Notes: generated by a model from the sequence alone, not told the origin. 64,000 bases of DNA from CAZDXB01 sp964509335 (GCA_964509335.1 CAZDXB010000002.1:1-64000), one strand, 5' to 3'. Counted from the stretch's first letter, positions 16,101 through 24,313 are shown. Made by a program: numbers and translations.

Positions 16101-16753
16101 TTAGTGCCGGAACCGCTGCCAAACTTGAATATACGAGCTTCTCGCTTGGCTAAATCAAAAATACCGCCTTCGTTCACTAAATCGTCCTTCAACGATTGAA
16201 TGAAACAAGCGTGCGGCTGCGACCTGCTATAAGCGTCCTCGGAGAGCTTCGTCTCGCCGTCTTCCGGGTCCACGTAATAATGCCCCTGTTTGTTGCCCTT
16301 TATGCCGTATGCCCAATTTAAGCCCGTGTTGAACCACTGAGGCGAATTCGGAGCCGCCATCTGTTTCAACAACATATAAGCTATCTCCTCGTAAAAAACT
16401 TCGGCGTCTTTGCTCGAATCGAAATAACCGTGTTCCTCGCCCCAATGACGCCAAGAACCGGCTAATCTATGAACTACCTGCTTTACGGAATTTTCCGCGC
16501 CCAACCTCTGAGAACCGTCGTCGTCGTATATCGGCTCCCCGTTTTCGTCGTATTGCGGAACGCCCGTTTTTCTAAAATACTTCTGTGCTAATATGTCGGT
16601 CGCCACTTGAGACCAACCGACCGGAACCTCTACGTTGTCCATTTTAAAAACTTCCGACCCGTCGGGATTTTTCAAAATGGAAGTCCTTTTTTCGTACTTG
16701 AATAAGTCGTAAACCGAGGTTCCTTCTTTAGTGAATTTTCTTTCAAACCTCAT
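13199..16753 (-). CDS. nrdJ: Adenosylcobalamin-dependent ribonucleotide reductase (class II)
   Basis: This 1184-residue enzyme reduces ribonucleotides to deoxyribonucleotides using a B12-derived radical and needs no oxygen. Visible signs are FKFGSGSGTNYSALRG and GGTTRRAAKMV in the N-terminal half, NPCSEYMFLDN with an active-site Cys at about 465, and ASVLAPTGTIGLVMDCDTTG at about 655-675. The last 30 residues form a zinc ribbon (CPECGS and CEDCG) that renews the active-site disulfide. Between barrel and ribbon is a Lys/Glu/Asn/Ser-rich stretch of about 75 residues (about 1075-1150). A weak promoter candidate (TTTG at 16833-16836, TATAATAC at 16804-16811) lies upstream. Confidence 0.95.
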   Translation of the reverse strand: MRFERKFTKEGTSVYDLFKYEKRTSILKNPDGSEVFKMDNVEVPVGWSQVATDILAQKYFRKTGVPQYDENGEPIYDDDGSQRLGAENSVKQVVHRLAGSWRHWGEEHGYFDSSKDAEVFYEEIAYMLLKQMAAPNSPQWFNTGLNWAYGIKGNKQGHYYVDPEDGETKLSEDAYSRSQPHACFIQSLKDDLVNEGGIFDLAKREARIFKFGSGSGTNYSALRGEKEPLSGGGVSSGLMSFLKVFDRAAGAIKSGGTTRRAAKMVIVDIDHPDIEHFIEWKAKEEEKVAALVSGSKVISKFLEAIVDEAIKNGADRKKNKKLALLIKRAAARGVPLSYIDRVLSLAEQGFTSLNFEEFDTNYEGEGYATVSGQNSNNSVRVTNSFIEAVQKDETWELKWRTDKSIKRSVRARDLWDKIIMSAWKSADPGLQFDTTINEWHTCPKSGRINASNPCSEYMFLDNTACNLASLNLVKFYDDEKETFLVEEYLHAVRLWTVVLEISVLMAQFPSKKVAELSYKFRTLGLGYANIGALLMVNGIPYDSPEAVAFTGAITGILTGQVYATSAEMAKELGPFPEYDKNAEDMLRVIRNHKRAAYNAPAAQYEGLTVRPRGIDPKICPERLLHATRKAWDKALKDGEKYGYRNAQASVLAPTGTIGLVMDCDTTGIEPDFAIVKFKKLAGGGYFKIVNQSVKKALKKLGYTKGQIEDIEKYCKGRATLQGCETMNRRILKDKGLTDEIIDRIDKQLKDVFDIRFAFNKFTVGEEYCKKIGISQRELDDGDFNLLKKLGFSEEEIEKANEYICGSMTIEGAPHLKEEHLPIFDTANKCGKKGRRFISSMGHVRMMSAAQQFISGAISKTVNMPGEATVEEIGDVYLTSWESLLKAISIYRDGSKLSQPLSAKSLEDLDEVVMLGDEDTLDESLGPEELQERIIDRLPRSKRKRLPKKRKGHIREAYVGGHKVYLRTGEYEDGSLGEIFIDMYKEGASFKGLLNTFAVLVSKALQYGIPLEELVDSFTFTRFDPAGMVQGHEAIKNSTSILDYVFRSLGYDYLGRKDFVHVKAVDEHTEEDKEESGEENPPTNKEEDKKERNSEADNKTEDKEDKDLPSNKSENSNKKGENKSKSKDKGKKKLNGNGNGYSQKNLEAVKVGYTGEQCPECGSIRVKRNGSCTVCEDCGATSGCS

Positions 16754-16946
16754 AGCGTTTCCCGTGATTTATAAAGTTAGAAAATATTTCGAATATTTAA
16801 ACTGTATTATAACGATTTTTCCGCTTAATATACAAAGAGATTAACAATAATTCAATATATTAGTTTTATCTTTGCGTCAAGCGAGATTAATTTAATTAAT
16901 TATTATTAACGACAAAAATTATTTTTTCCACAAATTCCAAAAAACG

Positions 16947-17486
16947 ATGGATTGGATAATTAATATTGACATTGCTCTCTTTTATTTCTTTAATTTATCT
17001 ATTGCCAACTCCTTATTTGACGGCGTAATGCCGTTTATTACGGAAGAGACAAATTGGTTTATAACGTATGTGTTGTTTCTCGGTTGGCTAATTTGGAAAG
17101 GCGGAAAACGCGGAAGAATCGCCGTGATTGTTTTATTAATAACGATAGCGATTGTTGACCAACTTAACTCCTCCGTTTTAAAAGACATATTCGGCAGAAT
17201 CAGACCCTGCCGTTCGCTCGACGACGTCCGCCTGCTCGTCCATTGCGGAAAAGGCAAATCCTTCCCGTCCTCTCACGCCGCCAACAGTTTCGCCGCCGCC
17301 GCCGTATTATCCACTTTCTTCTATAAATACAAATACGCTCTTTATATAATCGCCGCGCTAATTGGATTCTCGAGGATTTACGTCGGCGTCCATTATCCAT
17401 TCGACGTTATCGCGGGCGCCTGCGTCGGATTAATAATAGGTATATCGCTAGCTCAAATAACTAAACAAATCTTTAAAGTCGACTAG
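16947..17486 (+). CDS. PAP2-family membrane phosphatase
   Basis: This 179-residue integral membrane protein has the three phosphatase motifs: KDIFGRIRP (motif 1), FPSSHAAN (motif 2, with Ser in place of the usual Gly) and SRIYVGVHYPFD (motif 3). About five transmembrane segments surround them. Family members dephosphorylate undecaprenyl pyrophosphate or phosphatidic/phosphatidylglycerol phosphates at the outer face of the membrane. Its last four bases overlap the end of the convergent LolD-like gene. The 193 bases between it and nrdJ hold AT-rich sequence with promoter-like elements for both directions. Confidence 0.88.
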   Translation: MDWIINIDIALFYFFNLSIANSLFDGVMPFITEETNWFITYVLFLGWLIWKGGKRGRIAVIVLLITIAIVDQLNSSVLKDIFGRIRPCRSLDDVRLLVHCGKGKSFPSSHAANSFAAAAVLSTFFYKYKYALYIIAALIGFSRIYVGVHYPFDVIAGACVGLIIGISLAQITKQIFKVD

Positions 17487-18178
17487 TCCGAAACTAATTT
17501 GCCGTCCGTTATCTTAACTTCCCTTTCGGCGATTGACGAAACGTAAGGACTATGAGTCGCTATAATAAAAGTCTTGTTCAACTCCGAACTTAACTTTTCT
17601 ATCAAATTTAAAATTATATCCTCGTTCTTCTTATCCAGATTGCCCGTTGGCTCGTCGGCGAAAACAATATCAGGCTCGTTAATCAGCGCTCTGGCGATTG
17701 CAGTTCTCTGCTGCTCTCCGCCGGAAAGTTGCGTCGGCTTTTGGTCTTTCTGCTTTTCTATCCCGACTACTTTCATAAGCTCCAAAGCTTTATCGCTAGC
17801 TTCGTTGAATCCTTTCCCTCCAATTAACGCGGGAGTCATTACATTCTCTATAGCGGTAAACTCCGGCAACAATCTATAAAACTGAAAAACAAAACCAATG
17901 CGTTTATTCCTCAACGAGTTCAACTCCTCCTCGGCAATCTTTGAATAATCAATTAAATCGCCGTCAACGCTTAATTTAATCGAGCCTCTATCCGGCTTGT
18001 CAAAGGAGGCGAGCAAATGAAGCATAGTGCTTTTCCCGGCTCCCGAAGGACCGGTAATCGAAAGAAATTCCCCTCTATTAACTTCCAAAGACACCCCTTT
18101 CAAAGCTCTAGTAATTTTTCCTTCGGTTACTTCGTACGATTTGCTCAAATCCGTCGCTTTTAAAATATAATCCGGCAT
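17483..18178 (-). CDS. ABC transporter ATP-binding protein, LolD/MacB type
   Basis: This 231-residue ATPase has Walker A (GPSGAGKST, about residue 41), a Q-loop (FVFQFYRLLPEF), the signature LSGGEQQRTAIARAL, Walker B (DIVFADEPTGNLD) and the switch His in IIATHS. The GNLDKKN and LLPEFTAIENV pieces are those of the LolD/MacB/FtsE group, whose members power lipoprotein release or envelope efflux. The permease partner is not next to it, so the exact role is open. It follows the alpha-operon terminator on the same strand. Confidence 0.88.
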   Translation of the reverse strand: MPDYILKATDLSKSYEVTEGKITRALKGVSLEVNRGEFLSITGPSGAGKSTMLHLLASFDKPDRGSIKLSVDGDLIDYSKIAEEELNSLRNKRIGFVFQFYRLLPEFTAIENVMTPALIGGKGFNEASDKALELMKVVGIEKQKDQKPTQLSGGEQQRTAIARALINEPDIVFADEPTGNLDKKNEDIILNLIEKLSSELNKTFIIATHSPYVSSIAEREVKITDGKLVSD

Positions 18179-18212
18179 TTCGCCTCGACTCTATGATAAT
18201 TAAACAAAAAAA

Positions 18213-18319
18213 GAGACCGTCTCAAAACTAGCGATTTTAATTCTGATAAAACAACGAATTTGCAAAAAAAATTTGAATGCTATCGTTGTTTCTTACGCTA
18301 ACGCCTTTGAGACGGTCTC
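18213..18319. mobile_element. MITE-like hairpin element, copy 2, acting as the rplQ terminator
   Basis: A 14-base perfect inverted repeat (GAGACCGTCTCAAA at 18213-18226 and its complement at 18306-18319) encloses a second nine-base pair (18249-18257 with 18283-18291) and smaller nested stems, so the whole 107 bases fold into one long hairpin. Its left end resembles that of the element at 2267. On the minus strand the hairpin is followed by seven T, then GTTT (18202-18212), which makes it a good intrinsic terminator for the ribosomal alpha operon. Confidence 0.75.
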
Positions 18320-18342
18320 AATTTAATTCGGAAAAGATTGTT

Positions 18343-19203
18343 CTATTCTTTCTTGTCTTCTTCGTCCGACTTCCCTTCTTCCTTCTTATCTTCTTCCTTG
18401 CTGTCTGCGTCTTCCATTTTATCCTCTGGAGTCTCTTTCGCTTCCTCTCCCTTCTTCTCCGAATCTTCCTCCTTTGTTTCCTCGGTTTTCTCTTCCTCTA
18501 CTTCTTTTTTCTCGACTTTTGATTCTTTCTCTTCGGTTGCTTCCTCTGCCTTTTCTTCTTTAGCTTCCTTTTCTTCTTCTTTTACTTTTTTTTCTTTCTT
18601 GGCTTCCGTTTTAGTCTCTTCTTTATCCTCTGCTTTTTCTTCTTTGGCTTCTTCTTTCTCCTCGCCTTCTTCAGTTTCCTCGGCGCCTTCAGTCTCCTCG
18701 GTTTCTACGGCTTCTTCTTCAACCGTTTCTTCCTCTACTTCGGGCTTAACCTGCTGTTTTTTCTTTTTAGCTTTCAACTTCACAGCGCCGTCTTGCGGAG
18801 CCGACCAATCAACAAGCTCTACTATCGCCGTCTTCGAACCGTCTCCTCTTCTTGTTCCAGCTTTTACTATGCGAATATATCCGCCGTTTCTGTCTTCGAC
18901 CTTCGGCGCTATTTGCTCGAACAATTCTTGCAAAACCGCCTTGTTTTTAATCTCGCGATAAACTAATCGCCTATTATGTATATCGATACTCTGACCTTCG
19001 GGCAATAAATTTTCACTTTCCCTTTGAAGCGCCTTCTTTGCCTTCGTAATCAGCTTCTCGGCGTAGGGTCTTAAAGCCTTGGCTTTAGCTTCCGTAGTCT
19101 TTATCTTCTTGTGTTCGAACAGCGCGGTCGCCAAGCTGATCATCAAAGCTCGCCTGTGGCTGGTAGTTCGTTTAAGCTTTTTTCCTTTGCGCCTGTGTCT
19201 CAT
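18343..19203 (-). CDS. rplQ: Ribosomal protein L17 with a long acidic C-terminal tail
   Basis: Residues 1 to about 140 are a normal L17: MRHRRKGKKLKRTTSHRRAL, TALFEHKKIKTTEAKAKALR, and the RRGDGSKTAIVELV end. L17 binds 23S rRNA near the exit tunnel. The remaining roughly 145 residues are almost only Glu, Lys, Ala, Asp and Thr in short repeats (VEEEAVETEETEGAEETEE and similar). The tail has no fold that I can recognise and doubles the protein's size. It is the last gene of the alpha operon, 27 bases after rpoA, and is followed by the hairpin at 18213. Confidence 0.95.
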   Translation of the reverse strand: MRHRRKGKKLKRTTSHRRALMISLATALFEHKKIKTTEAKAKALRPYAEKLITKAKKALQRESENLLPEGQSIDIHNRRLVYREIKNKAVLQELFEQIAPKVEDRNGGYIRIVKAGTRRGDGSKTAIVELVDWSAPQDGAVKLKAKKKKQQVKPEVEEETVEEEAVETEETEGAEETEEGEEKEEAKEEKAEDKEETKTEAKKEKKVKEEEKEAKEEKAEEATEEKESKVEKKEVEEEKTEETKEEDSEKKGEEAKETPEDKMEDADSKEEDKKEEGKSDEEDKKE

Positions 19204-19230
19204 AATTTTTCCTTATATAAATTTGAACCC

Positions 19231-20256
19231 TTAAAAATTTTCCGATAATTTAACTTTATGACTGTCGTCCTTCATAAACTTCTCAATATTCATCCCGAAT
19301 TCCAATCCGTACTGATTTATAACGTCGTTCAACTCAGCTAACGATTTCCTGCCGAAGTTTCTGAACTTCAAAAGCTCGGATTCTTTTAACTGAACTAGCT
19401 CCCCAAGCGTTTTTATACTAGCCGCTTTTAAGCAATTGTGCGCTCTTACCGACAACTCGAGCTCGTCCACCGGAGTCGTTAATATCTTGCGCAATTTGTT
19501 TCTTTCGGCTTCCTTTACTTCTTCCTCGGCTAGCACTTGATGTTGCTCTTCTTCCTCAATCTCGCCAAAAGTAATAAAATACTTGACGTGGTCGCTCAAA
19601 ACTTTCGCGGCGTAATTAACCGCTTCCTGAGCTCCAATGGTTCCGTCCGTCTTAACCTCTAATATCAACTGCTCGTAATCGGTTTTATGCCCTACTCTAT
19701 AAGGCTCGACGTTAAAAACGACGTTTTTTATTGGAGTATAAACCGCGTCTATGGGTAGCATACCGATTGGATAATCCACCAACTGCTGGTCTTCAGCAGG
19801 AACAAACCCTTTTCCTCTGCCAATTCTCAACTCAACTTCAAACTCAGCGTCCTCGGCTAGCTCGGCAATCGGTTTATCCAAATTAATAATATCTAACTGC
19901 TCGTTGCCAGCGCTTTGAATGTCCCTAGCCGTCCAAGTTTTCGGTCCCTTCAAATGGAACATAGCCCTTTGCGGCTTCTTGTCCTTAACCTTTAACCTAA
20001 CCTCTTTCAAATTCAAAATAATCTCGGACACATCCTCTACGACGCCGGGTACCGTCTGAAACTCATGCAATACGTCGCTTATTTTCACGCCGATTATCGC
20101 CGAGCCCGGTATTGACGACAATAACACCCGTCGTAAAGAATTGCCCAATGTTACTCCAAAACCTTTTTCCAAAGGTCTTAATACGAATTTACCTTCGTTT
20201 TTTTCTGTGTTTTCTTCTATCTGAACCTTCTCTGGCATCTGCATATTGGCATTCAT
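19231..20256 (-). CDS. rpoA: RNA polymerase alpha subunit
   Basis: The N-terminal domain carries KFVLRPLEKGFGVTLGNSLRRVLLSSIPG-type assembly sequences, and the C-terminal domain has LELSVRAHNCLKAA and LLKFRNFGRKSLAEL for UP-element and activator contact. The chosen start is the ATG at 20256 (MNANMQMPEKV); an in-frame TTG at 20283 would add nine residues, and the ATG at 20244 is also possible. The length, about 341 residues, is slightly above the usual 330. It lies 33 bases after rpsK, where most bacteria have rpsD; that gene is absent here. Confidence 0.95.
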   Translation of the reverse strand: MNANMQMPEKVQIEENTEKNEGKFVLRPLEKGFGVTLGNSLRRVLLSSIPGSAIIGVKISDVLHEFQTVPGVVEDVSEIILNLKEVRLKVKDKKPQRAMFHLKGPKTWTARDIQSAGNEQLDIINLDKPIAELAEDAEFEVELRIGRGKGFVPAEDQQLVDYPIGMLPIDAVYTPIKNVVFNVEPYRVGHKTDYEQLILEVKTDGTIGAQEAVNYAAKVLSDHVKYFITFGEIEEEEQHQVLAEEEVKEAERNKLRKILTTPVDELELSVRAHNCLKAASIKTLGELVQLKESELLKFRNFGRKSLAELNDVINQYGLEFGMNIEKFMKDDSHKVKLSENF

Positions 20257-20289
20257 TCCTTTATTTAAAATAATTTTTATCAACGCTAA

Positions 20290-20676
20290 TTATACTCTAC
20301 GACGCTTCGGCGGTCTACACCCATTGTGCGGAATCGGGGTTTTGTCCATTATGCTATGAATCTCCAAACCAACCTGACTCAACGTTCTTATCGCCGCTTC
20401 TCGTCCCGCTCCCGGCCCCTTCACAACAACGTCCACTTTTCTCAATCCTAAATCGTAAGCTTCCTTCGCCGCTTTCTCCGCGGACACCTGAGCCGCGTAG
20501 GGCGTGTTCTTTCTCGAACCGCGGAAACCGTTCCTGCCGGCTGAAGACCAGCATAAAACGTTTCCGTACATATCCGTTATAGATACCAAAACGTTGTTGA
20601 AAGTCGCTTTAATAAACGCCTTGCCGTGAACGTCGGCTATTATTTTTTTCTTTGCTCTTTTTCTACTTATTGCCAT
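20290..20676 (-). CDS. rpsK: Ribosomal protein S11
   Basis: This 128-residue S11 is complete, with GKAFIKATFNNVLVSITD, the GFRGSRKNTPYAAQ block and the invariant C-terminal PHNGCRPPKRRRV. S11 sits on the 30S platform next to S18 and the mRNA exit channel. It is 38 bases after rpsM. The following gene is rpoA rather than rpsD, which breaks the usual rpsM-rpsK-rpsD-rpoA order. Confidence 0.97.
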   Translation of the reverse strand: MAISRKRAKKKIIADVHGKAFIKATFNNVLVSITDMYGNVLCWSSAGRNGFRGSRKNTPYAAQVSAEKAAKEAYDLGLRKVDVVVKGPGAGREAAIRTLSQVGLEIHSIMDKTPIPHNGCRPPKRRRV

Positions 20677-20714
20677 TGATAATTCTTCGTTTAATTAATA
20701 ATACAAAAAATCAT

Positions 20715-21092
20715 TTATTTAGTTACGGCTTTCTTCTTGCCGGCTACTGTCTTGCGCTTGCCTTTTCTCGAACGAGCGTTCGTTTGGGTTCTTTGTCCCC
20801 TTACGGGCAACCCGCGTCTGTGGCGATATCCTCTGTAACATCCGATTTCCATCAATCGCTTAATATTCATTTGCGTTTCGGTGCGCAATTGTCCCTCGAC
20901 CTTATAATTGTCAATTACCGAACGGATGCTCGCCACCTCTTCCTCGCTCCAATCGACTACTTTTTTGTTTTCGTCAACTCCAGCTTCTTTTAAAATATCT
21001 TGCGCCGACGACTTGCCGACTCCGTAAATATAAGTAAGTCCGACTAAGCCTCGCTTATTCTTTGGCAAATCTACTCCAGCTATTCTAGCCAC
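20715..21092 (-). CDS. rpsM: Ribosomal protein S13
   Basis: This 125-residue S13 begins ARIAGVDLPKNKRGLVGLTY and ends in the basic tail RGQRTQTNARSRKGKRKTV that contacts tRNA in the P site. The start codon is GTG (21090-21092), preceded by AAAGGAG about nine bases upstream. S13 forms intersubunit bridges with L5. The gene follows rpmJ by 21 bases. Confidence 0.97.
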   Translation of the reverse strand: MARIAGVDLPKNKRGLVGLTYIYGVGKSSAQDILKEAGVDENKKVVDWSEEEVASIRSVIDNYKVEGQLRTETQMNIKRLMEIGCYRGYRHRRGLPVRGQRTQTNARSRKGKRKTVAGKKKAVTK

Positions 21093-21113
21093 TACGTCGC
21101 TCCTTTATTTTTA

Positions 21114-21230
21114 TTAACTTTGTTTTTGCTTGTTTCTGGGATTCTTCTTATTAATTATATATACTCTGCCTTTTCTTCGAACGATTTTATCGTCCGAACT
21201 GCGTTTCTTGACCGAAGATTGCACTTTCAT
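21114..21230 (-). CDS. rpmJ: Ribosomal protein L36, zinc-free form
   Basis: This 38-residue reading frame begins MKVQSSVKKRSSDDKIVRRK and ends in NPRNKQKQS. It aligns end to end with L36, but the three Cys and one His that bind zinc in the classical protein are replaced by Ser, Asp and Asn. L36 helps fold the large-subunit rRNA near the peptidyl-transferase centre. The ATG at 21230 has a GGAG eight bases upstream. It sits 12 bases after infA, in the usual place. Confidence 0.93.
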   Translation of the reverse strand: MKVQSSVKKRSSDDKIVRRKGRVYIINKKNPRNKQKQS

Positions 21231-21242
21231 CGCCAATACTCC

Positions 21243-21461
21243 TTATTTATATCTGTAAATTATTCTTCCCTTTGACAAATCGTAAGGCGAAAGCTCCACC
21301 GTTACCTTGTCGCCTTGCAAAATCTTAATAAAATTCATCCTCATTTTACCGGAAATATGAGCCAAGGCTTTATGTCCGTTCTCAAAACGAACGACAAATT
21401 GAGTGTTCGGCAAAGTCTCCTCTACGATTCCGTCTAACTTTATTAAGTCCTGTTTAGCCAT
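21243..21461 (-). CDS. infA: Translation initiation factor IF-1
   Basis: This 72-residue protein is a single OB-fold domain, with GIVEETLPNTQFVVRFENGH, the AHISGKMRMNFI block and the ending SKGRIIYRYK. IF-1 occupies the A site of the 30S subunit during initiation. Length and sequence are standard. It follows map by 29 bases and precedes rpmJ. Confidence 0.97.
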   Translation of the reverse strand: MAKQDLIKLDGIVEETLPNTQFVVRFENGHKALAHISGKMRMNFIKILQGDKVTVELSPYDLSKGRIIYRYK

Positions 21462-21490
21462 ATTTCCTTTTAAATTTTATCCTAAAAAAA

Positions 21491-22309
21491 TCAATCCCTT
21501 AAAGTCAAAATTATCGGCTTATTATCGTTTACCACAATAGTATGCTCAAAATGAGCCGCCGGCGATTTGTCCGCCGTTACTATCGTCCACCCGTCTTTTA
21601 AAACTCTTATGCTTTTAGCCCCCGCGTGAACCATCGGCTCAATCGCAATAGCCATCCCGTTGCACAACTTCAGATTCGGATATTGAGCCCTGTGCAATAG
21701 CGGCGGAACAAAGTTCGGAACGGGCGGGTCTTCGTGCAGTTCCTTGCCTATTCCGTGTCCGACCAGCTCGCGCGTTACCGAAAAACCAGCGCTCTCAACG
21801 TGAGTTTGAACGGCTCTGGAAATATCGAAAATCTTGTTCTTTTCAACAGCCTGCTCAATGCCCTTCATCAAAGATTCTTCCGTAACCTTCATTAGCTTCT
21901 TCTTCAAATCCGAAATTTCGCCTACGGCGTAAGTCATTGCGCTGTCTCCAAAATAACCGTTCAACTCTGAGCCGCAATCGACCGATACAATTTCGCCTTC
22001 TTTAAGAACTCTGTCGCCCGCTATCCCGTGAACGACCTCCTCGTCTATCGAAATACAAAGAGCGTTCGGAAAAAATTTTCCTTCTACTTCGTAACCTTTA
22101 AAAGCCGGTTTCGCGCCTTTAGACCTAATGTAATCCTCGGCTATCTCGTCTAACTCATTCGTCTTAACTCCGGGCTTTACATACTTTTTTAAAAGCGATA
22201 AAGTTTCAGCTACTACTCGCGCCGCCTTTTCCAGTAAATCAATCTCCTTTTCCGTTTTAATCAACGGCGACGACGGCTCCCTATTACTAAAATCCTCGTA
22301 GCTGTTCAT
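21491..22309 (-). CDS. map: Methionine aminopeptidase type I
   Basis: This 272-residue enzyme removes the initiator Met from new proteins. All five metal ligands are visible: two Asp in SVDCGSELNGYFGDSAMTY, His in GHGIGKELHEDP, Glu in MAIAIEPMV and Glu in HFEHTIVV. About 20 extra residues precede the catalytic core (LIKTEKEIDLLEKAARV). It starts one base after secY ends. In many bacteria adk lies between secY and map; here it does not. Confidence 0.96.
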   Translation of the reverse strand: MNSYEDFSNREPSSPLIKTEKEIDLLEKAARVVAETLSLLKKYVKPGVKTNELDEIAEDYIRSKGAKPAFKGYEVEGKFFPNALCISIDEEVVHGIAGDRVLKEGEIVSVDCGSELNGYFGDSAMTYAVGEISDLKKKLMKVTEESLMKGIEQAVEKNKIFDISRAVQTHVESAGFSVTRELVGHGIGKELHEDPPVPNFVPPLLHRAQYPNLKLCNGMAIAIEPMVHAGAKSIRVLKDGWTIVTADKSPAAHFEHTIVVNDNKPIILTLRD

Positions 22310-22310
22310 A

Positions 22311-23657
22311 TTAAAATCCGCCCTGTCCTACTCTTCCTTTCATTCTACCGCTCTTCATAAATCCGTCGTAATGGCGCATTAACAGATACGATTCGATTTG
22401 TTGCAAAGTATCTAAAGCTACGCCGACAATAATCAGCAAACTAGTGCCGCCAAAAAAGCTGGCGAACGAACTAGTCAAACCGAAAATATTAATCATAAAC
22501 GTCGGTAGAATCGCTACCAGAGCTAAGAATATCGACCCCGGTAAGGTGATTTTCGTCAGCACCCCGTCAATATATTCGGCGGTCTGCTTGCCCGGACGAA
22601 TGCCCGGTATAAAACCGCCCTGTTTTTTCATATTATCCGCGATATCCTTAGGATTAAATACGATAGCGGTGTAAAAATAAGTAAAGAATATAATCATTAA
22701 TCCGTAAACAGTCGCGTAAACAAACGATTCAGGCGTAAACATTCTCGCCAATGAAATTATTACTTGATTATCGGGGAAAAAACTCAAAACAGTATTCGGA
22801 ATAAACATCAAAGCCTGAGCGAAAATAATCGGCATTACGCCGGCAGTATTAACTCTTAAAGGAATATACTGCGTCGTCCCGCCGAAAACTTTTCGACCTA
22901 CAACCCTTTTGGCATATTGGACGGGAATCCTGCGGGCGCCCTGCGTTACTAAAATAATCAAGCTGATAATGACGCCGAGAAGAATAAAGATAATTACTTC
23001 AACAATCCAAATTCTCGCGCCCGTCTCAATCAAATTCCACTCCTGAATCAACGCGGCGGGTAGCCTCGCGATAATACCGATAAATATAATCAATGAAATA
23101 CCGTTGCCGATTCCCTTATCGGTAATCTGCTCGCCCAGCCACATCAAGAAAGTCGTGCCGGCGCATAAAAGAAAAATAGTCGATAACGAAAATAGAAATC
23201 CGCCGTCCGGAACTAACGGAACGCCGCCGGGACCCGTAGTATTCAAAAGCTTTACGCTAAATCCCCAACCTTGCAGCATCGATATCAAAACAGTGCCTAT
23301 TCTCGTATATTGCTCGATTTTCCTTTTGCCTTCTTCGCCTTGCTTCTGCAACTTCTGAATTTCGGGTATAACTACCCCCGCCAACTGAAATATAATCGAA
23401 GCGGTTATGTAAGGCATTATACCTAAAGCGAATATCGCCGCTTTCGAAAACGCTCCGCCAACGAACATATCGAACAAACCAAACAAAGTATTCTGCTGAG
23501 AGCCCATCGTTTGCTCCAGTACCAGAATATCAACGCCGGGAAGCGTAATGTGCGCGCCGACTCGCACGACCACCAAAATCAAAAGCGTCGTCAAAAGACG
23601 CTTTCTTAACTCGTCGATTTTAAAAATATTTTGGAATGTTTGAACGAAACTACTCAT
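22311..23657 (-). CDS. secY: Protein translocase channel subunit SecY
   Basis: This 448-residue protein has ten transmembrane segments, the plug region after the first (ILVLEQTMGS), PYITASIIFQL, and the cytoplasmic loop with RRIPVQYAKRVVGRKVFGG that contacts the ribosome and SecA. It forms the export channel with SecE, whose gene lies at 48913. Its start overlaps the end of rplO by eight bases. The C-terminus ends GRMKGRVGQGGF. Confidence 0.97.
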   Translation of the reverse strand: MSSFVQTFQNIFKIDELRKRLLTTLLILVVVRVGAHITLPGVDILVLEQTMGSQQNTLFGLFDMFVGGAFSKAAIFALGIMPYITASIIFQLAGVVIPEIQKLQKQGEEGKRKIEQYTRIGTVLISMLQGWGFSVKLLNTTGPGGVPLVPDGGFLFSLSTIFLLCAGTTFLMWLGEQITDKGIGNGISLIIFIGIIARLPAALIQEWNLIETGARIWIVEVIIFILLGVIISLIILVTQGARRIPVQYAKRVVGRKVFGGTTQYIPLRVNTAGVMPIIFAQALMFIPNTVLSFFPDNQVIISLARMFTPESFVYATVYGLMIIFFTYFYTAIVFNPKDIADNMKKQGGFIPGIRPGKQTAEYIDGVLTKITLPGSIFLALVAILPTFMINIFGLTSSFASFFGGTSLLIIVGVALDTLQQIESYLLMRHYDGFMKSGRMKGRVGQGGF

Positions 23658-24108
23658 TTGCCTTTACCGTCCCTCCAGCTGTCTCGATTTTTTTCTTTGC
23701 CGATTCGCTAAATTTATTTGCTTCCACTGATAATGACGATTTTAACTCGCCTTCGCCCAATATCTTCAAAGGCTTTTTCTTTCCCTTAATCGCTCCGAGC
23801 TCGTATAACTTATCGACGTTTACTTCGCCTTCTAACTTATTGTCTTCAACAAGCTCTTGGAGCCTTCCAACATTAATTACCTGATATTCTTTTTTAAAGA
23901 TATTATTAAATCCAAACTTAGGTAACCTTCTGTTTATAGGCATCTGACCGCCCTCAAAACCGTAATTCCTTCTGTAGCCGGAACGAGATTTCTGTCCCTT
24001 ATGCCCTCGGGTGGCTGTGCCGCCGTAACCGGAGCCTTCGCCCCTACCTATTCGTTTTTTCTTATGCCTCGAACCTTCGGCGTATTTTAAATTGCCTATG
24101 TGTTTCAT
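23650..24108 (-). CDS. rplO: Ribosomal protein L15
   Basis: This 152-residue L15 begins KHIGNLKYAEGSRHKKKRIGR and has the Gly-rich extended arm GEGSGYGGTATRGHKGQKSR that threads into the 23S rRNA, then NRRLPKFGFNN and a globular C-terminal domain. It is a late-assembly scaffold of the large subunit. It lies two bases after rpmD and overlaps secY by eight bases, so the three are tightly coupled. Confidence 0.97.
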   Translation of the reverse strand: MKHIGNLKYAEGSRHKKKRIGRGEGSGYGGTATRGHKGQKSRSGYRRNYGFEGGQMPINRRLPKFGFNNIFKKEYQVINVGRLQELVEDNKLEGEVNVDKLYELGAIKGKKKPLKILGEGELKSSLSVEANKFSESAKKKIETAGGTVKANE

Positions 24109-24110
24109 CT

Positions 24111-24299
24111 CTACTCTTCTATTTCTTCGACTTTTACCAAATGTTTAACTGAATCTACCATTCCCCGCGTTTGCGGATTGTCGGGCAACACCTTCCAGTA
24201 ATTTGGCTTGCCCAAACCTAAAGCTTTTATCGTCTTCTTCTGCCTTTTGCTTCTGTCGATGACGCTTCTTGTCTGTATGACTTTCAACTTCTTTGCCAT
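24111..24299 (-). CDS. rpmD: Ribosomal protein L30
   Basis: The start is set at the ATG at 24299 (MAKKLKVIQTRSVIDRSKRQ), which gives 62 residues; six codons upstream are open but do not resemble the family. The rest, ALGLGKPNYWKVLPDNPQTRGMV, is the typical L30 signature, ending VKHLVKVEEIEE. L30 is a small large-subunit protein near 5S rRNA. It begins 14 bases after rpsE. Confidence 0.95.
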   Translation of the reverse strand: MAKKLKVIQTRSVIDRSKRQKKTIKALGLGKPNYWKVLPDNPQTRGMVDSVKHLVKVEEIEE

Positions 24300-24313
24300 T
24301 TCGCTATCCTCTA

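Noticed and set aside
18338..18961. A 207-residue Ser/Phe-rich plus-strand frame
   Set aside because: It is the antisense of the Glu/Lys-rich tail of L17; GAA and GAG runs read backwards give TTC and CTC. It has no independent support.
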